A stretch of 64,000 nucleotides of DNA from Pinus tabuliformis (Eukaryota > Streptophyta > Pinopsida > Pinales > Pinaceae), in the NCBI GenBank assembly GCA_031772625.1, contig CM062816.1, forward strand, positions 635,622,352 to 635,686,351, read 5' to 3'. The first letter of the stretch is position 1; each line of letters begins with the position of its first letter. The position numbers were made by a program, and so were the translations under genes. The notes below the pieces were generated by a model, which was not told where the DNA came from, made no database searches, and worked only from the letters and a program-made list of their open reading frames with translations. Shown here piece after piece: positions 11,031-21,540 of this stretch.

Positions 11031-12240
11031 CCTTACCTCATTTCCTTTGCAACATAAGGTGCAAATGCTAGTTATAATTTTATATGATGTCTTTATTATT
11101 CCTCATAATTAAATATAATTATGAATTATAATTAATAAATAATTCTATGAAGAGCCTAGATGATCAAATCTCTTGAGATGAAAACCTCTTTTAGAGTGAA
11201 AGGAGATTTAATCTATATGTGGGCTTGGTAGATGAGCAGTTAACTTGGATCTAGTTTGGTTTTATTATTAATTTTGTATTTTATTTTATTTTTTGCTTTT
11301 TGTTTTATGTAATTTGACTAAGTCAAAATAATTTTTTAATAATCCTTATTATTATTATTATTATTATTTTATTTTGACTATTACACTACATTACAACACC
11401 ATTACATATTGGGCTATAGAGAGCGTCCCCACGAGATTACTTGTAGCCATATGTTTTTGTTAACCAAGCCCACATGTAAATGTTCACAAATATTTACACT
11501 ACTACCTTATCTCTTGATAGATTTTGTTTCTAGATTTAATTTTACAAATTTTATAAAAGAAAATTAAAATTAAAACATTTATACACCTTTTTTATTATGA
11601 AATGAGTTATAATTTTTGGGAAAGTGTTGATCATAAGCCATGGTATTGACCCATGGTATTGTAATAAAACATATTTACAAGTTAATAATATCCATGGTAA
11701 AATGAAACTGAATATTCATTGTTAAAAATCTTGTTATATTGTAAATATTACAAGTTTATGTGCTTATTAATTAAATTTAAATATGTTTACTCTAATTTAT
11801 ATATTAAAATAGATATTACTTTATAACAATAATTTATATGTTATATATTTTAATGTGATATTTATATTATGATTTTCTCTTATATACCTATCCATTATCT
11901 TAACGAGTAACTAAAACATTAAACAACTATTTTATATAAAATATAAATTTACTTCATTCATCTTAATTTATTTAAAAATTAATATTAACCTATTAGCTAA
12001 CCAAAAAAATTCTAATAAATAAACATTTAGGAAAACTAATTATAAATAGTATAAATAATAATAGTTTATAATATATTACACTATTAATTAGTATAAATAA
12101 TAATACTTTATAATATATTACACTATTAATATATTATTAATTTTTGTCATTATAATATGAATTATATTAAAATATTAAATATTATTAATAAGAGAGATTA
12201 TAAAGATTATATTGGCCTAATGCCAAGTATTAGCATTGAA
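11031..12240. other. AT-rich spacer
   Basis: No gene is seen. The stretch is very rich in A and T, with stops in all frames. It contains an ATT microsatellite at 11347-11368 and a 42-bp tandem duplication at 12047-12088 and 12089-12130 (unit starting tagtataaataata). It ends where base composition rises toward the candidate exon at 12601. Confidence 0.6.
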
Positions 12241-12476
12241 ATTTTACACGAGGTATCGGTACTCGAAATCGGTCGTCCCCACCTGGTCCATAAGAGCACT
12301 TCAACCAAATTTAACACTTCATAAATTTATCATCGAGACACTAACCGTCACCTCGAATCTTCTTCCTGAAACGCCAAACTCGCATTTAGTTCGCTAACTT
12401 TTACGCATAACGTAAACAAGCCTCTCGCCATACATTTTGTCTCTTCAGGTCTCTCTTATGAACCATTTGGTTTCAC

Positions 12477-12585
12477 AACCCTAAAATCTTCCACACCATT
12501 TACGGAGATCTGTTTGGCAGGTTGCATACACTGCAGGTTGTAAGCTCCCCTACAAACCCCGAAGTGAGAGGCTGGTATTAGGGTT
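12477..12585. promoter_or_regulatory. Telo-box-like motifs before the candidate exon
   Basis: AACCCTAA lies at 12477-12484 and its complement TTAGGGTT at 12578-12585, within 125 bases upstream of the ATG at 12601. In plants such motifs are frequent in promoters and leaders of growth-related genes. The leader between them is richer in C than the spacer on either side. Their role here is inference; short motifs of this kind also occur by chance. Confidence 0.4.
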
Positions 12586-12600
12586 AAAGATCAGGCGAAA

Positions 12601-12721
12601 ATGATGGGAGAAGACTGTTCACCTTCAAAAACACCTAAGAACGTTAAGCGTGTAGCCGGGAGAGCTGCAAAAACACCTAAGAACGTTAAGCGTGTGTCCG
12701 GGAGAGATGCACAAATCTTAG
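12601..12721 (+). CDS. Candidate first coding exon of an unrecognised gene
   Basis: From ATG 12601 forty codons run to 12720 plus one base, directly followed by a consensus splice donor (GTACGT at 12722-12727). The peptide starts MMGEDCSPSKTPKNVKR and is basic. Its main feature is an in-frame direct repeat of 14 codons (KTPKNVKRVAGRA, then KTPKNVKRVSGRD), encoded by a 42-bp near-perfect tandem duplication. The upstream 120 bases look like a plant 5' leader with telo-box motifs. No stop interrupts the exon, in contrast to everything else in the window. I did not identify a second exon downstream; introns of many kilobases would place it beyond view or behind the transposon complex. I do not recognise the protein. 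The short basic repeat would suit a nuclear protein, but that is a guess. Confidence 0.5.
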
Positions 12722-12741
12722 GTACGTTTGAATGTAATATT

Positions 12742-13132
12742 TAATAATTTTTTCAGTTGCTTTATAATTACTCTACATTATTTTTAAATTTTTTAATAAA
12801 CATTATTTATCTTGCTCAGATTTTCCTCAGAAATTATATAGATAATAAAGGGTCTACCTGTTTCTAACTTAGATCCAGGTTTATCATTATCCTAATTTTG
12901 ATGATGAACTTAGATCTATATTTCAAAAGGGTCAATCCTTTGAAGGCATAATGTAATAATTTTTTCAGTTGTTTTATAATTTAGGTTACATTATTTTTAA
13001 ATTTTCTAATAAACATTATTTATGCTGGTCAGATTTTCGTCAAAAATTAGATAATAAAAAATCTACCTGTTGCTAAGTTAGATTTACGTTCATCATCATC
13101 TTAATTTTGATGATGAACTTAGATCTATATTC
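12742..13132. repeat. Tandem duplication, about 180 bp x 2, inside the presumed intron
   Basis: The block beginning taataattttttcag at 12742 and ending gatgaacttagatctatat at about 12922 is repeated at 12954-13132. A 30-base unique insert containing caaaagggtcaatc separates them. Similarity is high over the whole length with a few small gaps. It lies just after the splice donor of the candidate exon. Confidence 0.85.
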
Positions 13133-13224
13133 TTGTTATCTATGTAATTTCTAAAAAAAATCGGTATATCATAAATCACAGAAACATACAATCTCAAATA
13201 TTATATATATATATATAACAATTT

Positions 13225-13403
13225 AAAAGCTATTTGGAATATTCCAATATCGCTTGGGTCTATACAATAATATTGGACGCCCGCTGCAATCAGCCCTTGG
13301 AAAATAAAACAATTTAATAGAAAATTTTATAAAAGCTATTTGGAATATTCCAATATCGCTTGGGTCTATACAATAATATTGGACGCCCGCTGCAATCAGC
13401 CCT
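13225..13403. repeat. 73-bp direct repeat, two near-identical copies 106 bp apart
   Basis: Copies at 13225-13297 and 13331-13403 are identical as far as I can compare them, from aaaagctatttgg to caatcagccct. Each contains a perfect 14-base palindrome (ttggaatattccaa) and an inverted pair ccaatat / atattgg with a loop of about 19 bases. The two copies are much more alike than other repeats nearby, so the duplication is recent or conserved. It resembles the terminal part of a small DNA element, but I cannot name one. Confidence 0.9.
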
Positions 13404-13822
13404 AATGCCTTGTTGGCTATACTTATAATTAGTCAAAGGCCTACTCAGCCTGTTGTCCCAGATTTTTTGAGCCTTCGGCTTAGATAGAAATTCAGAATAA
13501 GATTTCCTATTTGAAACAATAGATTTTCTTTACTTTTTTCTCTTAAATTGGAGTCTATTTTTCAATCGGTAATAGATAAGTATAATTTTCTGAAACTAAT
13601 AATTACTTTTCATGATTACTTTAGTATATTTGGAACATTATTAAGTAATTATGATTAAAAAAATTCAACAATAAATGTAATAATAATAGTAAGATCAGAA
13701 ACAGACAGTCAATCACAAAAGACACAATTTTTTATTATGGTAAAATGAAATTTTAACTGGAGAAAAACCCAATAACTTTTTCTTAGAATTTTTTTCTAAT
13801 TCAACAAAATGTAAAATCTTAC
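13404..13822. other. Spacer or intron
   Basis: No coding region is recognised. On the minus strand it follows a possible splice donor (GTAAGA at 13822-13817), so it may be an intron of the remnant described at 13823-14096. It is A/T-rich with scattered short homopolymers. Confidence 0.4.
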
Positions 13823-14096
13823 TTTACTGTCATCCACTAGTGTATGTCCCTTCTCACCAACAACTAGGTGAAAATCTGGAACGTTATCACTAGGATGAAC
13901 TGCTACAAATTCATCAAGGAGCACTAGTTAAAATAACTATAGATTATTAACATTGACCACATCATGGATGCCAAGCTCCACCAAACTATATACATTTTCT
14001 CCAATCCATTCAAGAAAAATATATAGGCCATATAGAGGGTGCACATTAGGGTGTTGCCTATTGAACCCTTGCTTGTCCAACAACAATGTTAAATTT
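13823..14096 (-). pseudogene. Unrecognised gene remnant cut by an LTR
   Basis: The minus strand reads about 90 codons in one frame from 14096 to 13823 with only two stops, close together near 13941 and 13932. Landmarks are DKQGFNRQHPNVHPLYGLY, FLEWIGENVYSLVELGI, then after the stops LLDEFVAVHPSDNVPDF and VVGEKGHTLVDDSK. It ends at AAA followed by a consensus donor GTAAGA at 13822. The upstream end coincides exactly with the LTR boundary at 14097, so the array cut or captured it there. The codon pattern and residue mix look like a real soluble protein, not chance. I do not recognise the family. An alternative is an exon that starts at 13923 after an acceptor-like AG, giving 33 whole codons. 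Confidence 0.5.
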
Positions 14097-14648
14097 AGCT
14101 ATGTTCTATGCTTAGAGCAATTTACTTTAATTTTTCATATTAGCCCAATGACAATATTCAGATTACCAGTGACATTAGTATGATAGTAAAGTGAAAATAG
14201 AACATAAAAATAAATAGTAGAAGACAAGCCAAGACAAGAGGACAGAGAATGTGGCACCAGCAAGGGAGAAACCCAATGTGGGGAAACCCTTAATCAGTTC
14301 TTCTTATATTCTTCAATAGTTCAGGAGAGAGATAGTACAAATACATTAGAGGTCAACAATTTAACTTGCCAAAATGAGAGATCAAACACCACAAGTCTTC
14401 ACCATGAAGATGACACAATGCAATAAGCCTAGATAAGCTCAACCAATTACCGAGAATATTGAAGATTTCCTTCTACAAAACTCTTCCTCCTTTGCTACTT
14501 TACTCACCATGTTCATATCCAGCTATGACTGATGCATTTCATGTGAGACCTAGTCACTAGATAGAGCACAAAGATATTACTCTAAACAAACTCCACAATC
14601 CACCTATTGGTTGCACCTTCCCTTCACACATTTTCTCCAACTACATTT
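14097..14648 (-). repeat. LTR0, first part
   Basis: Begins with tgttaaatttagctatg at 14097 and follows the other type-A LTRs (34273, 42344) for about 550 bases up to cttcacacattttctccaac. It then breaks off where E1 begins. The continuation, from about position 620 of the LTR, is found at 21021. No primer-binding site lies to its left; instead the unrecognised gene remnant starts there, so this is the outer edge of the array. Confidence 0.85.
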
Positions 14649-16482
14649 TTTAATTTTAGGTGTGTTCTATGGTTAGAGCAATTTATTTCAATTTTGAGAG
14701 TTAGCTCAATATCTTTTTCATATTAGCAATTACATGAGCATTAAAGTAAATTGCAGATAGAACATAAACATACATAGCATAAGACAAGCCAAGAGAAGAG
14801 GACACAAGATGTGGCCCTAGCCACGGACAAACCCAAATGTGGGGAAACCCTTCATGAATTCTTCTTATATGTTCTTCAATACTTCAGAAGAGAGAGAGAT
14901 AGTACATTTACAATAGAATTCAACACTTTTACTTATGTAAATAAGAGCATAGATCATCTCTAAGAAGATGATACATGAGATAGGAACTCACTTGAAGACA
15001 TGATGCTTCAAGTGATTCTCCATGGTGACTTCTTCACCTATCATTGTGTTGCACCTGGTCATCATGCTACACCTCAAGCACTGCACCATGTTGCACCCAT
15101 CATCACTTTGATGGACCTCATGACCATGCTTCACACATCATACTATTGCACCTTATGATGCCAGTGCTCTCCCATGTGCCATTGTTGTACCATGTTGTCA
15201 AAGTTGTCCCATGTGTCATTGTGGCACCATGCTACCATAGATGTCCCATGTGCCATATTGTTGTCCCACTATTAGTCATCCATTGTTGCTCCTATGATTG
15301 CTTGGTGTCCCACTGTTTAGCATGTTATTCCATGTCATATCTTGTTGTCCCAAGTACCAATCTCCAGCAAGCACCATGTCCTTGTTGTCCCATCTACATT
15401 GCTACCATCACACCATACAAACTCTATTGTTTCTCACTTTGTTACACCTGTAATTTATGGCACTCATTAGGGCATGCAACAATACCTAAGAATCCTCAAA
15501 TCTTGGCCCAGAGTTTCCCTTATGAACCAGGCCCTATGCTAGTAAGGCTTTTGTCCACTAGTGGTTGTTTTGGGCTCTGTAAAGCCCCAAACACTTACAT
15601 GTTGTCCCTGTTTTGAAGCGTTTGAAGTGTTTAGGACTACCACTTACCACAATCCTTGGTATCACCTACACCAGTCTTCAAAACATTGTTCCTTACCTTT
15701 TTTTCTCTCCAAAAAATCTACTTTTAACCTTGAGCACATTCACACTTGCTGTTGTAGCCACCAACCCTCAAAACTTATCAAAGAAGGCTCCACACTCCCT
15801 TCTTTTCCTAGCTGGAATACTGCCTTAGGTGCCGCCTAGCAAGGTCCCTTTACCCGGACTATTATAAGAGAATAGACCTAGAAATATCCACTCCTTGGCC
15901 TCCTTAATCTCCTGTATATCACATTGTGAAAAAATCTCCTTTAGGACATCACATAGGCCTCTTAGCCATCACTACTTTAGGAGTTAGGGCAACACTTCTC
16001 CGTCAAGCGTAGATTATCTAGGAGGGCAGCTAGGTCATGCCTATATCATGCTAGGGCTTCTTCCTTACTGCATTTAGGACTTCTACAGACTGCATGGAGT
16101 AGCCCTCCTTCTTGACTCGGTCTAGGGCTCATACTAGGGCTCCTTACCTTATTATTTAGGGCTTCCTCTTTTAGATTTCTCTTCCACTAAAACTGAGAAC
16201 AGGTAGAGAGAAATCAAGAGTGAAGTATGTGTAGAAAGGACTATAAAGTCACCTATTTTTATGCTAAAACATTGAGCACATGCGAGTGTTATTTAGTTGT
16301 TGTTGGACCTTGACGAATTGTCTTATAAGATAAATGAATTCATAACTCCATGAATACTTATGGGAATCGGATGATCCTTAGATCAATCCTACACCTTTAG
16401 ATGAGAGGGATCCAAGAAAAATACCATCTACCCTAAATAAGAAGATCCACATGGAGTTTGGTGCTAGTTTCCAATTTTAGCA
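14649..16482 (-). repeat. E1 3' LTR (type B)
   Basis: Runs from the ttttaattttaggtgtg start to ccaattttagca at 16482. The first bases are damaged. It is followed by cctgtcaactt, the remnant of the polypurine tract on the other strand. Type B differs from type A by a block around 15040-15420 built from repeated words such as ttgtcccatgtgccat and caccatgctacca. The same block is present in the partner LTR at 19204. Confidence 0.8.
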
Positions 16483-17239
16483 CTCCCTGTCAACTTGGAG
16501 GAACTCGATCAGCTAATCCATCTGTCCGAATGTAATATCTCTACCATTAGTGCCCTACACTCCTCTGCTCTGCCGAACCATGAAGAAGAATAATTGATCA
16601 AGAATATATCATACCATTCTCTAGTGAGCCGAAGTTAATTCCATATGAATAGTGTGTTTCATACTACACTTACTGATCCAAGATCACTTCCAAAAGAGAG
16701 TGAGTTGTGTCACTCTTACTAACCCGAAGTCAGTTTCATTGATCCTAGATCAATATCACAAGAGAGTGTCTCAAACCACTCATACTCATCCGAGATCAGT
16801 TTCATTGATCCCATATCAATGGAGGTCATCCTAGCATAGGGGAGTACAATAGGTACAACGATGCATCCATCGATAGTACTACTATGGTCCCTAAACCCAA
16901 TCCCTTGCTCATTGGCTAGATAAGAGGTACTTCCCATGAGTCCCACACTGCATGGGTAGGATCCCTCGACTCGAGAACTACTCATCGTGTCCATAAGTTG
17001 GCACAAGGTATCACAGGGGAAAGTTGAACCATTCACCCTGTACAGAGTGCACCATTAAGGGAGGGTGAGTCACCCTATGGTCGCTTGTTGCTTAAAGAAG
17101 TACCCAAATCCCCTTGGAGCTTTGAGAGCTCCATGAATGCGTCATGAAGGACCCGAGGGTATCTCAATGACTCCATGTCGTTCAGGAAAGTCACAAATTT
17201 GACGTTTCCCTCGAGGCTTTGACAGAAAGTCTGTGACCT

Positions 17240-17750
17240 GTACATCAATCTCAATGTGATGGAGCCTCCTTGCCCATCAATGTACCATATCCAAGATAAG
17301 GTAGTATCTGATGTCTATATGCTCGAGCAATCATAGAATACGAGATTCCTCAATAATGGAATCCCCCCTCGTTGACACATAAGATCAGAGTGGTAACCAT
17401 CATGTGTATAAACAACTCAGTGAAGAGATTCCACAACAAGGAAGATTCACATGGGGTCATACTCCTAGCTATGTATTCAGTCTCAACGTTGTTGAAAGAA
17501 ACCATCTTCTACTTCTTTCTCATCCAAGATATTGAGCGAAACCCAAAGAAAAACAACACTCAGAAGTACTCTTGAGATCCTCCACACTGCATGCTCAGTT
17601 AGCATTTGAATAATCATGTAGCTTCATATTTCTCACCGTGTATCTCAAACGATGAGAGATTGTGCCCAGAAGATATCTCAGAAGATTCTTGGCCCCATTA
17701 GAGTGAAGCTCAACAAAAATATGAGCCCAACATGCTAACTGCAGAACATA
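17240..17750 (-). pseudogene. E1 RNase H remnant
   Basis: A decayed copia RNase H on the minus strand. Readable pieces include LSNEGGFHY-like and FNCS-like fragments with stops, and, at 17595-17807, HDYSNAN, which corresponds to the CYCDANWAG core seen in related copies. The flanking leader toward the LTR (16490-17060) carries the family's short repeats around 'gagtgtctcaaaccactc'. No catalytic set is complete. Assignment rests mainly on position and on alignment by eye with the copies at 32.2 and 37.1 kb. Confidence 0.55.
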
Positions 17751-17754
17751 TATC

Positions 17755-18200
17755 TCAAAGATCTCTAAGGACATCAATGCGAATGAGTTTATGAAACTTA
17801 GAGGCATCTCCCAAATCTGGTCTCACATCACTACCACATAACTTCCGAAAGTTAAGCTCCATTGAGGTAGTCATGGGCTTGCAGTTCACCATTCCAAATC
17901 CGTAATCCAACTCCCTCTTACTTTTCCAAATGAGAGGGTTTGCAGATGTTAGAAAGAGGTCCTCTTCAAAAGCTGCCAGTATGAGAGTTCTATCATCCAC
18001 AACCTTTAAGAAATTGTTTGGATTGACTTCACTCCTAGTGAACCTCTGCTTCATTAGACATCTCTCAATCCTCTCATATTAAGCTCGGGATGTTAGCATC
18101 AAGCCATAGAGGGTTTTCTTTCACCTACATCATGAGATTTCGGATCATGAATCTCAAACTCCTTGGGTTGTTCCAAACCTATGGACCTACAACATGAGGG
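17755..18200 (-). pseudogene. E1 reverse transcriptase fragment fused to integrase zinc finger
   Basis: The minus-strand frame 18054-17755 shows the second half of copia reverse transcriptase: QRFTRSEVNPNNFLKVVDDR, LILAAFEEDLFL in place of the active-site block LVLYVDDLIL, and FGMVNCKPMTTSMELN. Upstream near 18170-18205 the frame joins EQPKEFEIH to the end of the integrase zinc region (EGK...FPSC). The segment in between, which should hold the integrase core and the first part of reverse transcriptase, is absent. The same join is present in I1, I2 and I3. The catalytic aspartate pair is degraded (EED), so no enzyme activity is expected. Confidence 0.8.
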
Positions 18201-18204
18201 GAAT

Positions 18205-19186
18205 GGTCCCCTTGTAATATTTTCCTTCGGTATATCTTAGATCTATACCTTCATGCTCTTTTGAATTCACGCATCCTTGGCACCATCTGACTCATGTCGG
18301 GCAGGGCCCCATAAAGTAGACCTTTGGTACTATAGATGATATGTCTTAATTGACATGGTCCCCAATGGACTTTCTGTAGCTTGATACAAATTTCGCACCC
18401 TAAACCCATGAGTAAAAGCATCTTTGAAAATTTCATTTTCAAGCATGTACCTTTCAATCAATGAATGCCACCGTGAAACCTTTGACTTCCATTGCCGAAA
18501 TGGACACCACGTACTTCTTGTGATCATGTACATAAAAGAGATTCTTGTAAATGAATCTTGTTACCCTCATTCAATTGAGTGGTAACATTCCCTATACCCT
18601 TTCTGGGATAGGAGGCATCGATTCCAAGTATAATCCCATGATTGTTTCCATCTCCACAAAATTAGAGAGAGCACCCTCCTATGTGATGAAATGCATTGAT
18701 GCACTATAATCAATAAGCCAGATTCCCAAAGATTCTATAGGAGAGGGCCAATATAAGATAGCACTTCTTTACCTTATTAGAAACAACATTTGATTCTTCA
18801 TAGTTGGGGTTCCTTCCTTTCTTTGAAGAGTTGGCTATTTCCTTGATCACCGACATTACCTGTTATTCTTTTGATCATTGAAGATGTCCCTTGAATGATT
18901 TTTACCATCATCAAGTGATATTTCCCTACCTCGAACACTCCTTCACATAATCACTGAACTTATTACAAACAAGGGATATGCCTTTCCTTCAACCCTTAGA
19001 TCCAGACTTCCCATTGAAGTGATCTATGGGTGATTAGAAACTTTTGTTGTGCCATTTTGATAATATTCTCTCTTTCAACTTTACCTTGGTGAATTAGAAG
19101 AGGGATGAGGAATCCATTGATCCTTTTTTCCTTTCCCAACTGTCTTTGGTGATTTCTATTGCAATCTTGCTTGATCTTTGTCTTCA
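18205..19186 (-). pseudogene. E1 gag and protease remnant
   Basis: Reading toward 18205, the minus strand holds a gag start with the EKRINGFLIPL region near 19100, a damaged zinc-knuckle part near 18960, then protease near 18720-18650. There WLIDYSASMHF stands in place of the usual WxxDSGASxHF. KKYVVSISAMEVKGFTVAFID at 18500 is the conserved stretch after the protease. The catalytic DSG has become DYS. The pieces are in the copia order gag-protease-integrase zinc finger. Frames change several times. Confidence 0.65.
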
Positions 19187-19203
19187 CCTCAGCTCCAATA
19201 CCA
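19186..19203 (-). other. E1 primer-binding site
   Basis: On the minus strand TGGTATTGGAGCTGAGG follows directly after the LTR end TAACA. It resembles the TGGTATCAGAGC site that pairs with initiator methionine tRNA and primes minus-strand DNA in most plant copia elements. It fixes the orientation of E1 and its 5' LTR boundary at 19204. Confidence 0.85.
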
Positions 19204-21020
19204 TGTTAGTTTTAGGTATGTTCTATGCTTAGAGAAATTTATTTCAATTTTGACAGTTAGCTCAATATCTTTTCCAAAATACTAATCACATCAAAATTAA
19301 AGTAAATTGAAGATAGAACACGAACATAGATTGCAGAAGACAAGCCAAGATAAGAGGACACATGATGTGGCACTAGCAAAGGACAAACCCCAATGTGGGG
19401 AAACCCTTGATCAATTGTTCTTATATGTTCTTCAATAGTTGAACATAGAGAGAGAGAGAGAGAGAGAGATAGTACATTTACAACGTAATTCAAGACTTCG
19501 ACTTATCTAAATAAGATCATAGATCATCTCTAAGAAGATGATACATGAGATAGTTGAACTAAGTTGAAGACATGCTCCTTCAACTACTTCTCCAAGGTGA
19601 CTCCTTCAACGATCATTATGTTACACGTCATCATCATGTTGCACCTCATCGTGTTGCACTATGCTGCACCCATCATCACCTTGCTTGACCTCATGACCAT
19701 GTTGAACACATCATGCTACTACACCTTATGCTGCCACTGTTGTCCCATATGTCATTGTTGCACCATGCTACCACAGTTGTCCCATGTGCCATTGTGGCAC
19801 CATGCTACCACAACTATCCGATGTGTCATACTGTTGTCCCACTATTTGTCATCCATTGTTGCTCCTTTGATTGCTTGTTGTCCCATTGTTTAGCATGTTG
19901 TGCCATGTCATAGATTTTTGTCCCAATTACCAAGCTCCAACAAGCACCATGTCTATGTTGTCCCATCTATCTTGCTACTAACAAACCATACAAAGACTAT
20001 TGTTTGTCACTTTATTACACCTGTAATTTCTGGGACTAATTAGGGCACACAATAGTCCCTAACCATCCTCAAATCTTGGCCAAGAATTGCCCTTATGAAC
20101 TCTGACCTATGGTAGTAAGGCTTATCTCCACTATTGTTTCTATTGTGGGCACTCTACAGCCCCAAACACTTCCATGTTGTACCTGTTTTAAAGTGGTTAG
20201 GCCTCCGACTTACCAAAGTCCTTGCTATCACCTATAGCCCTCTTCAAAACAATGTTCCTTACCTTGTTTTCTTCGCAAAAGACCTGCGTTTAGCCTTGAA
20301 CATATTCGTCCTTCTTACTGTAGAAACCAACCCTCAAAACTTATCCTAGAAGGCTCCACACTGCCTTCTTTTCCTCGCTAGAATTCTGCCTTAGTTGTGG
20401 CCTAGCAATGTCCCTTTAACAATCTTCTTACAAGAGAACAGAACTGAAAACATCCATGCCTTGGCCTACTTAATCTTGTGTATATCACGTTATCCCAAAA
20501 TCTCCTTTAGGATAGCACTTAGGCTTCACCTCCATGACTGTGTTAGGAGTTATGGCAACAAGTCTAGGTCGTGCATAGATCATGCTAGGGATCATTCCTT
20601 ACTGCATTTAGGACTTCTAGAGACCATAGCATCGAGTAGCCCTCCTTCTTGACTGCGTCTATGGCTCATACTGGAGCTCCTTACCTTCTTTGTTTAGGAA
20701 TTTATCTCTTAGATTTCTCTTCCACTAAAATTGAGAACAAGTTGAGGGAAATAAAAAGTGAAGCATGTGTAGAAAGGACTATCAAGTCACCTCCTTTTAT
20801 ACTAAAATATTGAGCACATGTGGGTTTTATTTAGTTGCTTGACGACCTTGATGAATTGTCTTATAAAATAAAGAAATTCATAACTCCATGAATACCTATC
20901 AAAATTAGATGATCCTTAGATCAATCCTACACCTCCTCATGAGAGGGATCTAAGAAAAATATTAGATTCCCTAAATAAGATGACCCACATAGATTTTGGT
21001 GCTAGTTGCCAATTCTAATA
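19204..21020 (-). repeat. E1 5' LTR (type B)
   Basis: Starts tgttagttttaggtatg at 19204 and ends near aattctaata at 21020, about 1.82 kb. It shares the type-B block of ttgtcccat repeats (19610-19990) with the LTR at 14649. An AG microsatellite of about 22 bases lies at 19447-19468 where the partner LTR has a shorter run. The terminal CA is mutated. Directly after it type-A LTR sequence resumes. Confidence 0.8.
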
Positions 21021-21540
21021 ACCTTCTTAACGTAGTACTTTAATTTCTTCCAACTTCTAGCTATAGACTGCGACCTAGCCCAACAGTGGGCTGAGACTTA
21101 GGTCTCCTAAATGATCCCTTAAGAAATTAGATTTAGGATCATCCTTATAGTCAATACTTATGTCCAGAAAACTGAGTTCATGAATAGCTTGATCATGCCA
21201 AAAACAGACCAAGCTGTCAGCTACAACAATGTGACTTTAACACTGATAAAATACTTCCTCTTACTACAGCATAAGACCATTCTTCTTGCTCAGTCTTAGG
21301 TCTTTGTATGCAGCTGATTAGGGTCTCTTCTATTGTGACTAATAGAGCTACTTATAAGGCCTTTTTCATGATGGAAAATAACATTTAGATGAGGGCTACG
21401 AATAAGGACTCTTGATGCTCCTAAATAGAGCCTGAGTTTAGGACATTAAGGGACCTCTAAGATAGTTGTTGTGTCTCTTGCTTTAGGATTTCATTTAGGT
21501 CAACATTAGGCTTCCTGAAATAGTGGATTAGGGTCTCTTT
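21021..21540 (-). repeat. LTR0, middle part
   Basis: Begins accttcttaacgtag, matching the point about 620 bases into the type-A LTRs (compare 34900 and 43000), and runs to agtggattagggtctcttt, where E3 is inserted. The word tcttt at 21536-21540 is one copy of the E3 target duplication. Confidence 0.85.

Larger units (their letters stand above)
14649..21020 (-). mobile_element. E1, non-autonomous copia element nested in LTR0
   Basis: E1 has two LTRs of its own (14649-16482 and 19204-21020) of a distinct type B, and an internal part of only 2.7 kb. LTR0 resumes right after it, with roughly 20 bases missing, which shows nesting. The internal part carries the same integrase-to-reverse-transcriptase fusion as the array members, so the deleted form could still transpose, presumably with enzymes from an intact relative. 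No clean target duplication is visible at the two edges. Confidence 0.8.

Noticed and set aside
15044..15616. Long plus-strand open frame of 190 codons rich in Cys and His
   Set aside because: It lies wholly within the type-B LTR and is created by the repeated ttgtcccat and caccatgct words; the partner LTR does not keep the same frame.
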